The notes under the pieces are model-generated. The model was not told the DNA's origin, ran no database searches, and saw only the letters and a list, made by a program, of their open reading frames with translations. A DNA stretch of 64,000 bases from Sclerotiophoma versabilis. Its lineage: Eukaryota > Ascomycota > Dothideomycetes > Pleosporales > Didymellaceae. The stretch is from the NCBI GenBank assembly GCA_012274445.1, contig JAAROD010000058.1:744001-808000 (forward strand), written 5' to 3'. The position numbers and the translations under genes are program-made. Within the stretch, counting starts at the first letter, position 1. Each line of letters starts with the position of its first letter. Shown piece by piece: positions 36,049 to 45,988 of this stretch.

Positions 36049-37112
36049 TCAGTGGCCCTGGATCCATGATAGCATCTCTCCAAAAGCCTGCGATTGCTCG
36101 TGCTTGATCTTGGGATCCTCGTAATCTCCGTACACCGCAAAGCCATGTGGCACCCCTTCGTAGACCTTGATCTCGTGCTCAACCTTGTTAGTTTCCATCG
36201 CCCTCCGACCGGGTGTCAAGACCTCATCTTCTGGGAAGAGCGGGTCGTCCTTGACAGCTACGATGTAAACCGGCGATCGCACAGCTTCAAGGTCCTCTTT
36301 CGAGACCATCGTGCCGTGCGCAACAGCCCCTGCCTTCAACACTGGTCCTTTCTTGACTGTTCCTTGTTCTTCGTCACCTGAAGCTGCCTGTCCCCAGGCA
36401 ACTGTGTCCGGAAGGTCACCAGCCAACATGAAGATGTACTTTGCGCCGAAGCAGTATCCCACGCCGTACACACCACCGCCATTCGCGACCGCATCTGCAA
36501 ACTCCTCTTTCGCGCTCTCGACAACCTTGTGCAGGATTGGTAGAACCTTCTCTGGTGTGTGTCTTGCGAGCCACATGTCAATTGTGAACGCCTTAATCCC
36601 CTCAGCCGCTTTCAGTTTGATCGTGTCGAGCCACGAGGTCTTCTCTGTAACTTCATCCATAGTGACTGTACTTGTGGCTGGCTCACCATCGAATTGGTCA
36701 GGCATGACTACCAGGTAGCCCTCTGAAGCATACTTGTCAGCTTGGAGCTGGTTGTTGATAGACTTCACTCCAGTGCCGCCGGTAAGCAGCAGAAGGAGCT
36801 TTGAGGGAGCATGTGGGTAGTCGGAGGGTTTTGTGATGTAGCATTCGACGCCGCCAAGTTTCGTGAGCTCGCCTGTGGGTACTTCACCGGCAGGTGTAGG
36901 TCGGTCCGTAGTGCAGTGTTCCTGAGCATTCAGTCAAGGCTGCCCTTCGGCCGCTGTATCTAACATACACTCATAGTTGGCCCTGCCTGCGCAAGAGTGT
37001 CACCAGGGAACACGCTCTGCTCGGCCCCTTCCGTCTGACCTGCAGTCGGCTCGGTCGGCTTCTCCTGTGCATCGCTCTCCGGCGCTCGTGTTGCGATTTC
37101 GTTGTCAGCCAT
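36049..37112 (-). CDS. Dienelactone hydrolase family protein
   Basis: Exons are 36969-37112 and 36049-36921 with a 47-nt intron, giving 338 residues. The alpha/beta-hydrolase domain starts near residue 65 (LGGVECYITKP) and has the Cys-His-Asp triad of the family: C205 in VGYCFGAKY, Asp at 273/274 in AVKDDPLFP and H307 in GVPHGFAVYGD. The first 50 residues are acidic, Pro/Thr-rich and probably disordered; no signal peptide is seen, so a cytosolic enzyme is likely. Family members open lactone rings such as dienelactone in aromatic catabolism, but many fungal paralogues have unknown substrates. No aromatic-degradation genes lie nearby, so the substrate is open. Confidence 0.88.
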
Positions 37113-37323
37113 GGTGTTATTGTTGTGTCAATTGTGAAGTGTGAATGGCCGTGCAGCTGTCAGCGAGGGTCCATTGGAGGCAGTTACGTATGCGTCGAAG
37201 TGGGGGCTGCCTAGCGCCCACTTAACGCGAACGCGCTCGCTCGACGCGTCGACTTCTGAACTCCGTTGCGCCGCCACCTTGACACAACATCACCATAACC
37301 GCCTGAACCACACAACACCCAAC
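37113..37323. promoter_or_regulatory. Compact bidirectional promoter with MCB-like cluster (DLH / RPA1)
   Basis: Only 211 bases separate the two divergent start codons. Within 25 bases lie ACGCGA (37225-37230), ACGCGC (37231-37236) and ACGCGT (37244-37249). Such MCB-type clusters are the MBF binding sites of S-phase genes in yeasts, and RPA1 is a classic S-phase gene. The assignment in this fungus is inference. Confidence 0.5.
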
Positions 37324-39366
37324 ATGGCAGAGCAGGCGATCACACAAGGCGCCATCAGGTATGTCGACTCAAGATGCTGCGTTCTGGTCAGAACTGACTT
37401 TGAGTAGGAGCATCTTTGAGCCCAGCGGCTGCTTCGTTGAGCACCCCGTCCTGCAATGTGTGCAGATCAAAACCATGGAGCCTAAGGCGGGCGAGGCGAA
37501 CCCGGTACAGCGCTTCCGTGTCGTACTGAGTGATGTTCGCAACTTCATTCAGACGATGATTGCGACCAGTATGTGCTGCATATGCTCTGTATGAGCCAAG
37601 CTAAGCGCGTGCAGCTGCGAACGAGATCGTCACGTCTGGAAAACTCAAGAAGGGTTCGATAGTTCGACTCCTGAAGTACAACCCTCAGCAGGTCAAAGAC
37701 AAGAAGTGCGTAGAAGAGCCACGGTCAATACAACATGGCTGACGTGTATACAGCATCCTGATTATCATGGAACTTGATGTCCTTTCAGAATACGGCGAAC
37801 TCGACAAAATTGGCCAGCCCGAGGCCCTCGACTCGAAACCTAAGCAGCAGCCTGCTGCCATTTCAGGCAACAACTTTTACGGCAACAAGCCCGCTCCCGC
37901 TCCCGCACCCCAGCAACAGCAAAGGTCGCTCCCTGTACACCAGAGCAATCCCAGTACATCCACACATCCACACCTCTATCCGATCGAGTCCCTCTCCCCA
38001 TATGCGCACAAGTGGACTATTCGAGCCCGATGCACACACAAGAGCGAAATGAAGGAGTGGCACAACGCAAAAGGCACCGGCAAGCTTTTTAGTGTGAATC
38101 TGCTGGACGACACTGGCGAGATCCGTGCAACAGCCTTCACTGAGGTCGCCGAGAGACTGTACCCTGTCTTTGAAGAAGGTGTAGTGTATTACATCTCCTC
38201 ACCTTGCCGAGTCACACTTGCAAAGAAGCAGTTCTCAAACCTGCCGAATGACTACGAGCTGCAGTTCGAGCGCGACACCGAGGTCGAGAAGGCAGAAGAC
38301 CAGGACAACAAGCCCCAGATTCGGTTCAACTTCACTAAGATTGGTGACCTCAACTCTGTGGAGAAGGACACCACGATCGACACCATCGGTGTGCTGAAAG
38401 AGGTCGGTGAGGTTTCCACCATCACATCGAAAAACACCAACAAAGACTTTTCCAAGCGTGAATTGACACTCGCTGATGACAGCCAAACATCAGTGCGACT
38501 CACCATCTGGGGCAAGACAGCAGAGAGCTTTGACGCTCCACTTGAGTCGATCGTTGCCTTCAAAGGTGTCAAGGTCTCTGACTTTGGTGGCCGAAGCCTG
38601 AGTCTCTTGAGTTCTGGCTCAATGATGCTCGACCCAGATATCGATGAGGCACATAAGCTACGCGGCTGGTTCAACGCTGTTGGCCAGAACGCAACCTTCT
38701 CCACGCACCAGAACATGGCACCAACCTCTGGCGGTTCGAAGAATGACAACAAGCTCATCTCTCAGATCATCGAGGAGGAAAGCTACCTCCAAGACCAACC
38801 AACCTACCTAAGTCTGCGAGCTTCCGTTGTGTATGTCAAGAACACAACTTTCGCGTACCCAGCGTGCTCGACGCCAGGTTGCAACAAGAAGGTTATCGAA
38901 GAGAACCCCGGCTCTTGGTGGTGCGAGAAGTGTCAGGCATCGTTCCCTGAGCCACAATACCGCTACGTGCTGAGTGTCAACGTCGCAGACCATACTGGTA
39001 CTTTGTGGTTGAGCTGCTTTGATGAAGCCGGTCAAAAGATTGTAGGAATGTCTGCCAACGAAGCAATGAAGATCAAAGAGGCGGACGAGGAGAACAACAC
39101 CACAGGGAACTTCTTGAACATCATGCAAGATGCTACTTGCAAGACCTTCAACTTCAGGGTGCGGGCTAAGATGGAGACATATCAGGATCAGCCCAAGTAA
39201 GTGTTGTTCGAGGTTCGTGTGACGCAATTGCTGACCTCTTCAAAGGCCTCGCTACCAGGTGTTGAATATTGACACTCTTAACTACGCCCAGGAGGCCAAC
39301 AAGCTGGCACAACTCATAAAGCAGTACGACATGGAAGACAACAGCAGCAGCCTGTTTGTGAACTAG
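37324..39366 (+). CDS. RFA1: Replication protein A large subunit
   Basis: Exons are 37324-37358, 37408-37568, 37615-37705, 37754-39196 and 39246-39366, giving 616 residues. The N-terminal OB fold (RPA70N, about 1-110) contains GAIRSIFEP, FRVVLSDVRNFIQTMIATTANE and LIIMELDVLSEY. A Pro/Gln linker leads to DBD-A (YPIESLSPYAHKWTIRARCTHKSEMKEW), DBD-B (VDTIGVLKEVGEVSTITSK, LTIWGKTAESF) and DBD-C with a zinc ribbon (YPACSTPGC and WWCEKCQ). The protein ends with the trimerisation helix (YAQEANKLAQLIKQYD). RPA coats single-stranded DNA in replication, repair and checkpoint signalling. All four introns are 46-49 nt and keep frame. Confidence 0.97.
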
Positions 39367-39912
39367 GTACCGTCATCGATCAGATCTGTGGCATGATGAG
39401 GTAACAGGTCTATAAGATATGTCGAGTCGATGTACAGCATGCTGAGCGATATTCCGTTCAAGTTACAAATGTCAGAGCGCCTTTTCCTACCAATGCTCAT
39501 GTCTTGCCTGTGAACAAATGTAGTCGATTCAAGCTTCCACCCCACCTCTTGAAAGTGCACAAGTCTATAATGAAAAGCTGGTTTCCCTAGTGCTAGCGTC
39601 GCCACAAGAATTAAGTGAATAACAAAGTGTAAGCGGGGTAGACAGCCAGAACGTAGCTGTACCATTGGTCAATTGGGCTCACCGATAGTAGGTCGGCAGA
39701 GCCTACCATGCCCCACTCAACGTCATTACCAATCATTTCGATAATGCCAGAACTGCCTCGGAAAAGAAGCCTTACGTCAAGCTTCGAGCTCTCTTGTCAA
39801 GAGATCTTTAGCTGGAGCTGAACCTTGATAACTATACGTGCCTCTGCTCTCTTGCAAAATCTCCAAATCTCATTTGGTTATCCATATTCATACGGCACAT
39901 AAGCATTACAAA
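39367..39912. other. Intergenic between RPA1 and the quinone oxidoreductase
   Basis: This is 0.55 kb and rather AT-rich near the downstream gene. It should hold the RPA1 3' UTR and the oxidoreductase promoter. No gene was seen. Confidence 0.55.
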
Positions 39913-41036
39913 ATGAGCAACACAATGAGGGCAGTAGGTGTGTACATTGATTCAGCAACACCTATACAGACAGTCTTTCTAACATTTACTAGACATTAAG
40001 AATGGAAAGGGTCCAATCGATGCCCTTCACATCGCAGATGTACCCAAGCCCAAGCTTGGCAAGTCCCAAGCACTCGTCAAGATCAAGGCGTTCGGCCTGA
40101 ACCGCATGGATCTGCTGCAGCGCGAAGGCAAATACCCTGTACCACCTGGCGCCTCTAAAATCCTCGGTGTCGAGTTCTCCGGAACGATCGCAGAGCTAAG
40201 TGCAGAAGGCGGTGGTAAGGAGAACTTCAAAGAGGGGGACGAAGTCTTCGGACTCGCATACGGTGGCGCGTACGCAGAGTACATTGCCGTATCCACACAC
40301 ATGCTTGTTAGGAAGCCGAAGGAGTTGACATGGGAGCAGTGTGCAGGTATCCCTGAGGTAAAGTCTCTCTTCACGAGAACGCAGCTTCAACGCTAACACA
40401 GCTTGTTAGACGTGGATAACAGCAACCCAAGCTATGTACCTAGTCGGCAAGTACGCCGCCGGAAAGTCCATCCTCTGGCACGCCGCTGCCTCCTCCGTCT
40501 CAATCGCTGGAATCCAGCTCTCGAAAGCCGACGGTGCCTCCGCAGTCTACGCAACCGCCCGTCAAGACGAGAAGTGCGACTTCGCAGTCAAGGAGCTCGG
40601 CGCAACGGCTGCGTTCAACGCTACGACACAGAACTGGGCTGACGAAGTCCTCAAAGCGACAGACGGCAAGGGCGTAGACATTATTGTCGACTTCATTGGC
40701 GCAAGCTACTTCCAGAACAACCTCAAGGCTGTGGCCAAAGATGGTGTGATCGTCAATCTTGGTTTCATGGGCGGCACCCAGGTTCCCGAGGGCACAGATA
40801 TCAGTGCATTCATCATGAAGAGGTGCACATTTGTGGGCAGCAGTCTGAGAAGCAGGGACGAGGACTACCAGGGCAAGTTGAGGGATCAGCTGGTAGAGCA
40901 TGCGCTGCCGAAGTTCAAAGACGGAACATTCAAGCTGTTCGTTGAGAAGGTGCTACCGTGGGAGCAGATTCAGGATGCGCACAGGCTGATGGAGGAGAAC
41001 AAGACAAAGGGTAAGGTCATCTGCACAATCTCATAA
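39913..41036 (+). CDS. Quinone oxidoreductase, zinc-free MDR family (PIG3/TP53I3-like)
   Basis: Exons are 39913-39937, 39993-40357 and 40410-41036, giving 338 residues. The GroES-like part has KIKAFGLNRMDLLQREGKYPVPPGASKILGVEFSG-type sequence, including the NRMDLLQR motif of quinone oxidoreductases. The Rossmann part has WITATQAMYLVGKYAAGKSILWHAAASSV, a VDIIVDFIG strand and the ending KTKGKVICTI. The Cys ligands of zinc alcohol dehydrogenases are absent, so this is the zinc-free NADPH:quinone reductase group, cytosolic, reducing quinones or enones. The usual GxGxxG-like nucleotide loop reads HAAASSVSIAG, as is common in PIG3-type enzymes. Confidence 0.9.
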
Positions 41037-41202
41037 GGCACAGTGGTCTGTTGGTTATGAAAGACAACTTGAATCCGAACACACTTGCATCCCCACCATC
41101 ATCACAACAACCACGCATTATACTGTGCTGCGATATTTGTACAAGCGTAAAAATATTGTTCGGGCTTAAAGAGCATCAAGAGCGGCACGGCAATGATATA
41201 GC

Positions 41203-41207
41203 AAAAA
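41203..41207 (-). terminator. RNA polymerase III terminator of tRNA-Ser
   Basis: On the minus strand a run of five T lies six bases after the tRNA 3' end, the usual Pol III stop. Confidence 0.75.
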
Positions 41208-41212
41208 GAAAG

Positions 41213-41293
41213 CGACGTTGGCAGGATTCGAACCTACGCTCCCGAAGGAACAAGATTTCTAGTCTTGCGCGATAACCACTCCGCCACAACGCC
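41213..41293 (-). tRNA. tRNA-Ser(AGA)
   Basis: On the minus strand the 81-nt sequence folds as a type II tRNA. Acceptor arms GGCGTTG and CAACGTC pair with one G-U, followed by discriminator G as in eukaryotic tRNA-Ser. The D arm includes GGCGGAGTGGTTATCGC. The anticodon stem CAAGA/TCTTG encloses loop CTAGAAA, giving anticodon AGA. A long variable hairpin (TCC-TTCG-GGA) and the T arm GTAGG-TTCGAAT-CCTGC follow. There is no intron. It reads serine UCU and, with inosine, UCC. Confidence 0.96.
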
Positions 41294-43292
41294 GGTAACC
41301 ACTTGCTGGTTAATGCTAGTGACTTGATATGAGTTCGGCGTATTTACTTGTATATAACCTAGAAAATCAATGCACCTCATGGTGACGTGTGTTTGACCAC
41401 ACATCTCACTTCCCCCTCCCCCTCACCCGCAATCCTGCAGCACGAACCACTGAGATCCCTCATGACTGCTGGGCACCTGGTAAAAGAGGTAGCACAGACT
41501 CGCAGGAGCTCCCTCCTAGGTCTCCAGCCTCTTAGAGATACGTTTGGCTGGATTGTTGCCAGCAGCTTACGAGTGTATGCTTCACAGCATCGATAACTTG
41601 GAACGTGTCTATACAGATACCTCCGATTTCAGCCAATTTATCAGCTCAGTCTTCTGACGATGAAGCCTGAGGCTGTTGTGGTTTCTGGAGCTATACGGAC
41701 GCAGCCAGTGTGACAGGCCTCAGTTGCTTGTCGTTATACCGGTGCTTGGATTGTGTTCTGCTTGAGATGGGCACGCGAGCTCCGAGGCTCAGCACCTTTT
41801 ACTTTTCGCATTTCTCCATTCGCTACCGCATTGTCCCAGAGCCTTCAACGCCAATTTTCTTGTCGATTTGGACATTGCATTCATTTGCGAACTGATTCGA
41901 TACTGGCTGGTGATCTCTCGGTAGATTAGGCGCTCTTGATAGCTACAACTCTTCAGCGCTGTTTCAGCTGAAACATACAGTTTTCCATTACCGGAATCGT
42001 GTTGAGTTGCAAAATCCTGGTTTGCTCCTAGCTTACCAATCTGACCCTGCTACTGTCTCTTGGACTTGCTAGATATTTCCACGGAGACATCACACACGTT
42101 GTTGCAGGCCTCGGATTGAGTTCACCAGCAATCGCCAGCATCGCCAGTCAATGTTACGGAAGTGAGCTCGGTGAATGTCCATTGGACAGATCTAAAGCGA
42201 TTTGCATTATCTCTGTGGATTTCAAAATAGTCTAGACTTGTAATTTCACGTTCCTATGCTGATACAAGATTGTGATGGTATCAAAATTGGTATTCGAGAT
42301 CGCTCACGAAAGCATTCTGAATAGCATTAGAAGGTGGGCCCGCTCTCGTTCCCTCCTTGGAACAAAAATTTCCTTCGCTTGGTCATGCTAGGTGGGCGGG
42401 CGTCGAGTCAGCAGGCTGGGAAGACAAAGCCAGGATGCGAGCCAAGCTCAAACTGGCCCGTATGCTCAAGCGCCACATGCGCGTCTTTGCTTTCACCGGT
42501 GAAGCTATAGAGAGGTCCTCCACGACCGGGTCGCTCAAAGTTGTGCGGAGCCGCACATCCGCCCATGTGAGCTGTTCTAATTGAGCTGCCTGGGGTACTC
42601 AATTTTTTCCACAACTTTATCACTTATGAACCGATGGAGCATCTTTATCAGCAACTGGACAGTTGGTATTTTCCATGGCGATGCGCGCAGCATAGATCCG
42701 GTAATGGCGAGAGTAATAGTCTGATCAGACGGGTTGCAAGGTTGCAAGCCGTGCATGTCTCGTTCGCCAACATACGGCTGACCATGCAAACTCTGATTGG
42801 CTGCGTAAACTTGGTGGTGGGCTACGAGAACTAGCGATTGGTGAATCGTCTCAGCCCTCGCAGATGCATGGGTGTAACTACCGACACCTAAATGCTGCGC
42901 CGATTGTGTTGCTGAATTATGACAGGTTGATGATGATGATGTGCAGAAGGAGTGCCCTTGAGCTCCGCAACTTTGCTGATTACATCTAGCCTGGTTGTAG
43001 TTGTCCTAAACGTGTTGAAGCTGCTGCGCCGCTATGCAACCAGCAGTGCCCCACTGGAGATGAGATCGTGCAGCACGATCTACAGTAAGACGTGCAGAGG
43101 TACAAGAGGGACGGTCAGCAGGATAAAAGTGCCAGTCTTCCCTAGAAGTCGCATCCATCTCCAGTCCTTCTGCGTCGCCAAAGCTCTCTTCGAGGCTGGC
43201 CCTCGTACCACGCTCCTTTGATCTTGCTTGCATCGGTCTTCGATCTTTGACCTCTATATTGAAGACACTCTTTCATAAGACACAGCCTGGCT

Positions 43293-43652
43293 ATGGCACC
43301 TACATCTTTCGAGACAGTGACGGCGAGCACGCCCCCTAATGCGTCCTCAGCTCAATCAGATGGGCATTGGTCTAAGGAAGAGCTCTTCGGTTTACTTGGT
43401 GTTATTTGTGTTGTATTGATACCATGCTTGGGCTTCATTCTCAAATGTCTGATCGCAAGGTGTTGGGGTACAAGTCGCTGTGAAAGGCGTCGTTCAGGTG
43501 AGCTTGATGCGGGCAATTTTGCTTTCCGGAATTGACCTTCATTAGCAGAATCTGGTAAAAGAAGTCTGCCTGTCGGTTTGGGACGCAGGAGGAGGATAAG
43601 GTTTGAGGGCGTTCGGACCAATACAATCGTTATGTTGAACGTGAGGTCCTGA
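43293..43652 (+). CDS. Small single-pass membrane protein, function unknown
   Basis: Exons are 43293-43497 and 43549-43652 with a 51-nt intron (GTGAGC donor, TTAGCAG acceptor), giving 102 residues. A Ser/Thr-rich N-terminus without signal peptide (SFETVTASTPPNASS, with an Asn glycosylation site) is followed by one membrane helix (LLGVICVVLIPCLGFILKCLI) and then a strongly basic tail (CERRRS, LGRRRRIRFEG). The positive side after the helix predicts N-out, C-in topology. I do not recognise a family. Support is the helix plus an intron that keeps frame; unspliced, the frame stops 11 codons later. Confidence 0.45.
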
Positions 43653-43785
43653 TGAGAGAGCTACTTCAAGAATGGCATGAGCAGGTGGACAAGACTGTCG
43701 ATTGAATGCGACAATAACGGAGGAACCTTTGAGAAATTGGTTGTTGATTTGATGGTGTTCCTTCGGGGTATGATCATTGGTCTTC

Positions 43786-45514
43786 TTATTCTCCAACCGC
43801 TTTGGCCCCACTCATTCGAATGACTTGCCCTTGTGTGTTACCTCCGGCATCCCTCTTCCACCCAAGAACGTCGTCGCTGTTTTTGCTCCTGATTACATGG
43901 AACGGTGCCGGGAAGCCGTTTTGTGCCGCACCGCCGGGCCTCCTTGCACCTGAGATAGCTAGCCTCCCTGATGCATGATCAATGTAACCAGCCACAAAGC
44001 CCTGTGTTATGAGAGTAGCGCAGATGCACTCGGCTTCAGCCACGTCCACCTCATGGTTGTACGGCTCGACACCCTCAACACCAGCAAAATCAGGATCCAC
44101 GTATGATGACTTCGACACTGACGCGTAATCCTGGAATATATGACCAAAATTACGATTTCCAGGATGGGCACCTTGCTGTGCAAGAGCTTCGTTCTTAATC
44201 TTGGCTCGTGCCTCAAGAATCGCAAAAGCTGCCTGAACAGCGTTGAGATCAAGGACAGCGGCCTTGCTCGTATTCATCCCACCTTCTTGCCCACCTTCCT
44301 GCCCTGTCTTTCTGTATATGGCCCTGAATAGTGATCGCCATACCAAGACTTCGCAATAATTCCCAATCTGGTAGAAAATTCTGAATTTCATGAGCCAGCC
44401 TGCAGTCGGGCCCGAGAGATCCGGATTCGTGATACGACGGAAGCGTTCGAGGTTGCCAGATTTGATGGCTTTTGCTATTGGGTCAAAGATTTCCTTCAAA
44501 CCCTGAGCTTCAGGTAACACATAGATGTGTTGCGTAGGAAGACGACCAAGGATTAGATTGGAGGCGATGAGGTAGATGAGTATGAGGCGTCGTTGCTTGA
44601 TGAACTGAGGTGATTTTGAACTAAGGTCATACGCGTGGTCGAGGACCAGCTGTGCCGCGTAGAAGTTTGTGTTGGCGAAATGGTAGCGCCCAAGGTAGTA
44701 GAGGTACGTGACCTGTTCTGGCTTTGGATACATATGTAATGGTGGCGATGAATTGGTAATGTTTCGGAAGATGGTCTCACAACTCTCAGGCTTGTCAGCT
44801 TGGAAGATGATCTTCAAGCAGATATTTGCCATCTTATAGATTCCGAGCTTCTTGTCTTGAGAACCCACTCGATCGTTCAAGCACTGGGTGAAGGCAACCC
44901 GTACCACATTGGCTGCCTTCTCCGCCAAAGACTCTCGAGAGCCCTCATCATTTGAGGTGAGTAGATGTTGGATGAGTTCTGGATGCTTGTCTAAGCCTAG
45001 CGCAACTCGAGAGAAGACTCTGGCATAGTTGACGATTGTTGGCAGGATCAGAACACCCTTGATTGGGTGTGTCAACGCGCTGTTAGCCTGGCTTTACGTT
45101 GTCAGCAGCTCGTCTTGCTTTCGTGTACATTTCCTCTTACTCCTGCAGGTCTTTGAGCCCTTGATATGTGTGCAACAAGTTGGCCAGATCCATATCTCTT
45201 AAGAAGGTCATCCACCCCACGAGGAAGGTGACCATAGCATTCCAACCCTGAACCGGCTTTCCCTGCTCATCTTCATATTCGGCTGTCTCTGTGACGACTT
45301 TCCGCACCAGCTGATCAAGTCGGCTTTCAGAGTTGTTTGCATTCTGCGGGTAGTTGTTCTGCAACGTTTGGACGAGCCCCTGGTAAATAGGTGGAAAAGG
45401 TGGCTCTAGAAGAACGATTGACGCAAGCTCCGCGGCATTACGAGCTTTTATCGCATTGTTGACTGCTGTGCAAAGTTGTGTCTCTACACCGTTGTTATTC
45501 CGAGAAGAGAACAT
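43786..45514 (-). CDS. CSN12: CSN12/PCID2/Thp1 family PCI-domain protein
   Basis: Exons are 45141-45514 and 43786-45079, giving 555 residues; the 61-nt intron uses the acceptor TAACAG so that LKDLQD joins ALTHPIKGVLILP. The helical repeat part has GIYKMANICLKIIFQADKPESCETIFRNI and TYLYYLGRYHFANTNFYAAQLVLDHAY. The PCI/winged-helix part has RRLILIYLIASNLILGRLPTQ and a C-terminal AECICATLITQGFVAGYIDHASGRLAISG, both family landmarks. Relatives are yeast Csn12 and Thp1 and human PCID2; the last two act in TREX-2 mRNA export, while Csn12 binds the COP9 signalosome and spliceosome. The sequence does not separate these roles. A Gln/Gly-rich insertion (TGQEGGQEGG) is local. Confidence 0.9.
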
Positions 45515-45988
45515 AGCTGCGCGCTGGGGTTTGGGTCATGATACTTCGCACTTGGAACGTGTGTCTTAGCGTACTCGCTTAGCCCACGCCTGGGAGCTTA
45601 TCCCTGCTGATGATCCTTGACTGCACAACTTACGAGTGAGGGTCTCTCTACTCCTTTCGACTTTGACTCTGCAGTACGCCCCACGAAACCCCACATCGTT
45701 ACTGCCGGGCGTCTTCGGAAGCACTTGAAAGCATTTTGCGCCGACCGGATGCTCGGTTCCAGCAAGGTCGTACACATGTTGCGGATATCCCTTTCACATG
45801 CAAAATGTCGTGTTCCTGAATCCACCATGACATCACAGCCTGTAATTGTCGAAACGGCGCTCTCAATGCTGCACGTTCTTGTGCAAGCGTCAACGGGTGG
45901 GTAGATCATAAGGCAGCTACGTCTGGCGCGTCCGTATCCCGATATCAATTCTCATCATTCTCTGTCCCTCTTACCTGCTACCGCGAAG
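45515..45988. promoter_or_regulatory. Divergent promoter, CSN12 / flavin monooxygenase
   Basis: This is 474 bases between two divergent start codons and must hold both promoters. Frames on both strands here are short shadows with no domain. No distinct motif was recognised. Confidence 0.5.

Larger units (their letters stand above)
41037..43292. other. Intergenic region with one tRNA
   Basis: This is 2.3 kb holding tRNA-Ser(AGA) near its left end. The rest, 41294-43292, shows no supportable gene; frames are under about 90 codons, unrelated to known families and overlap each other. Short local duplications such as GTTGCAAG occur near 42735. It could contain decayed sequence, but nothing identifiable. 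Confidence 0.55.
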
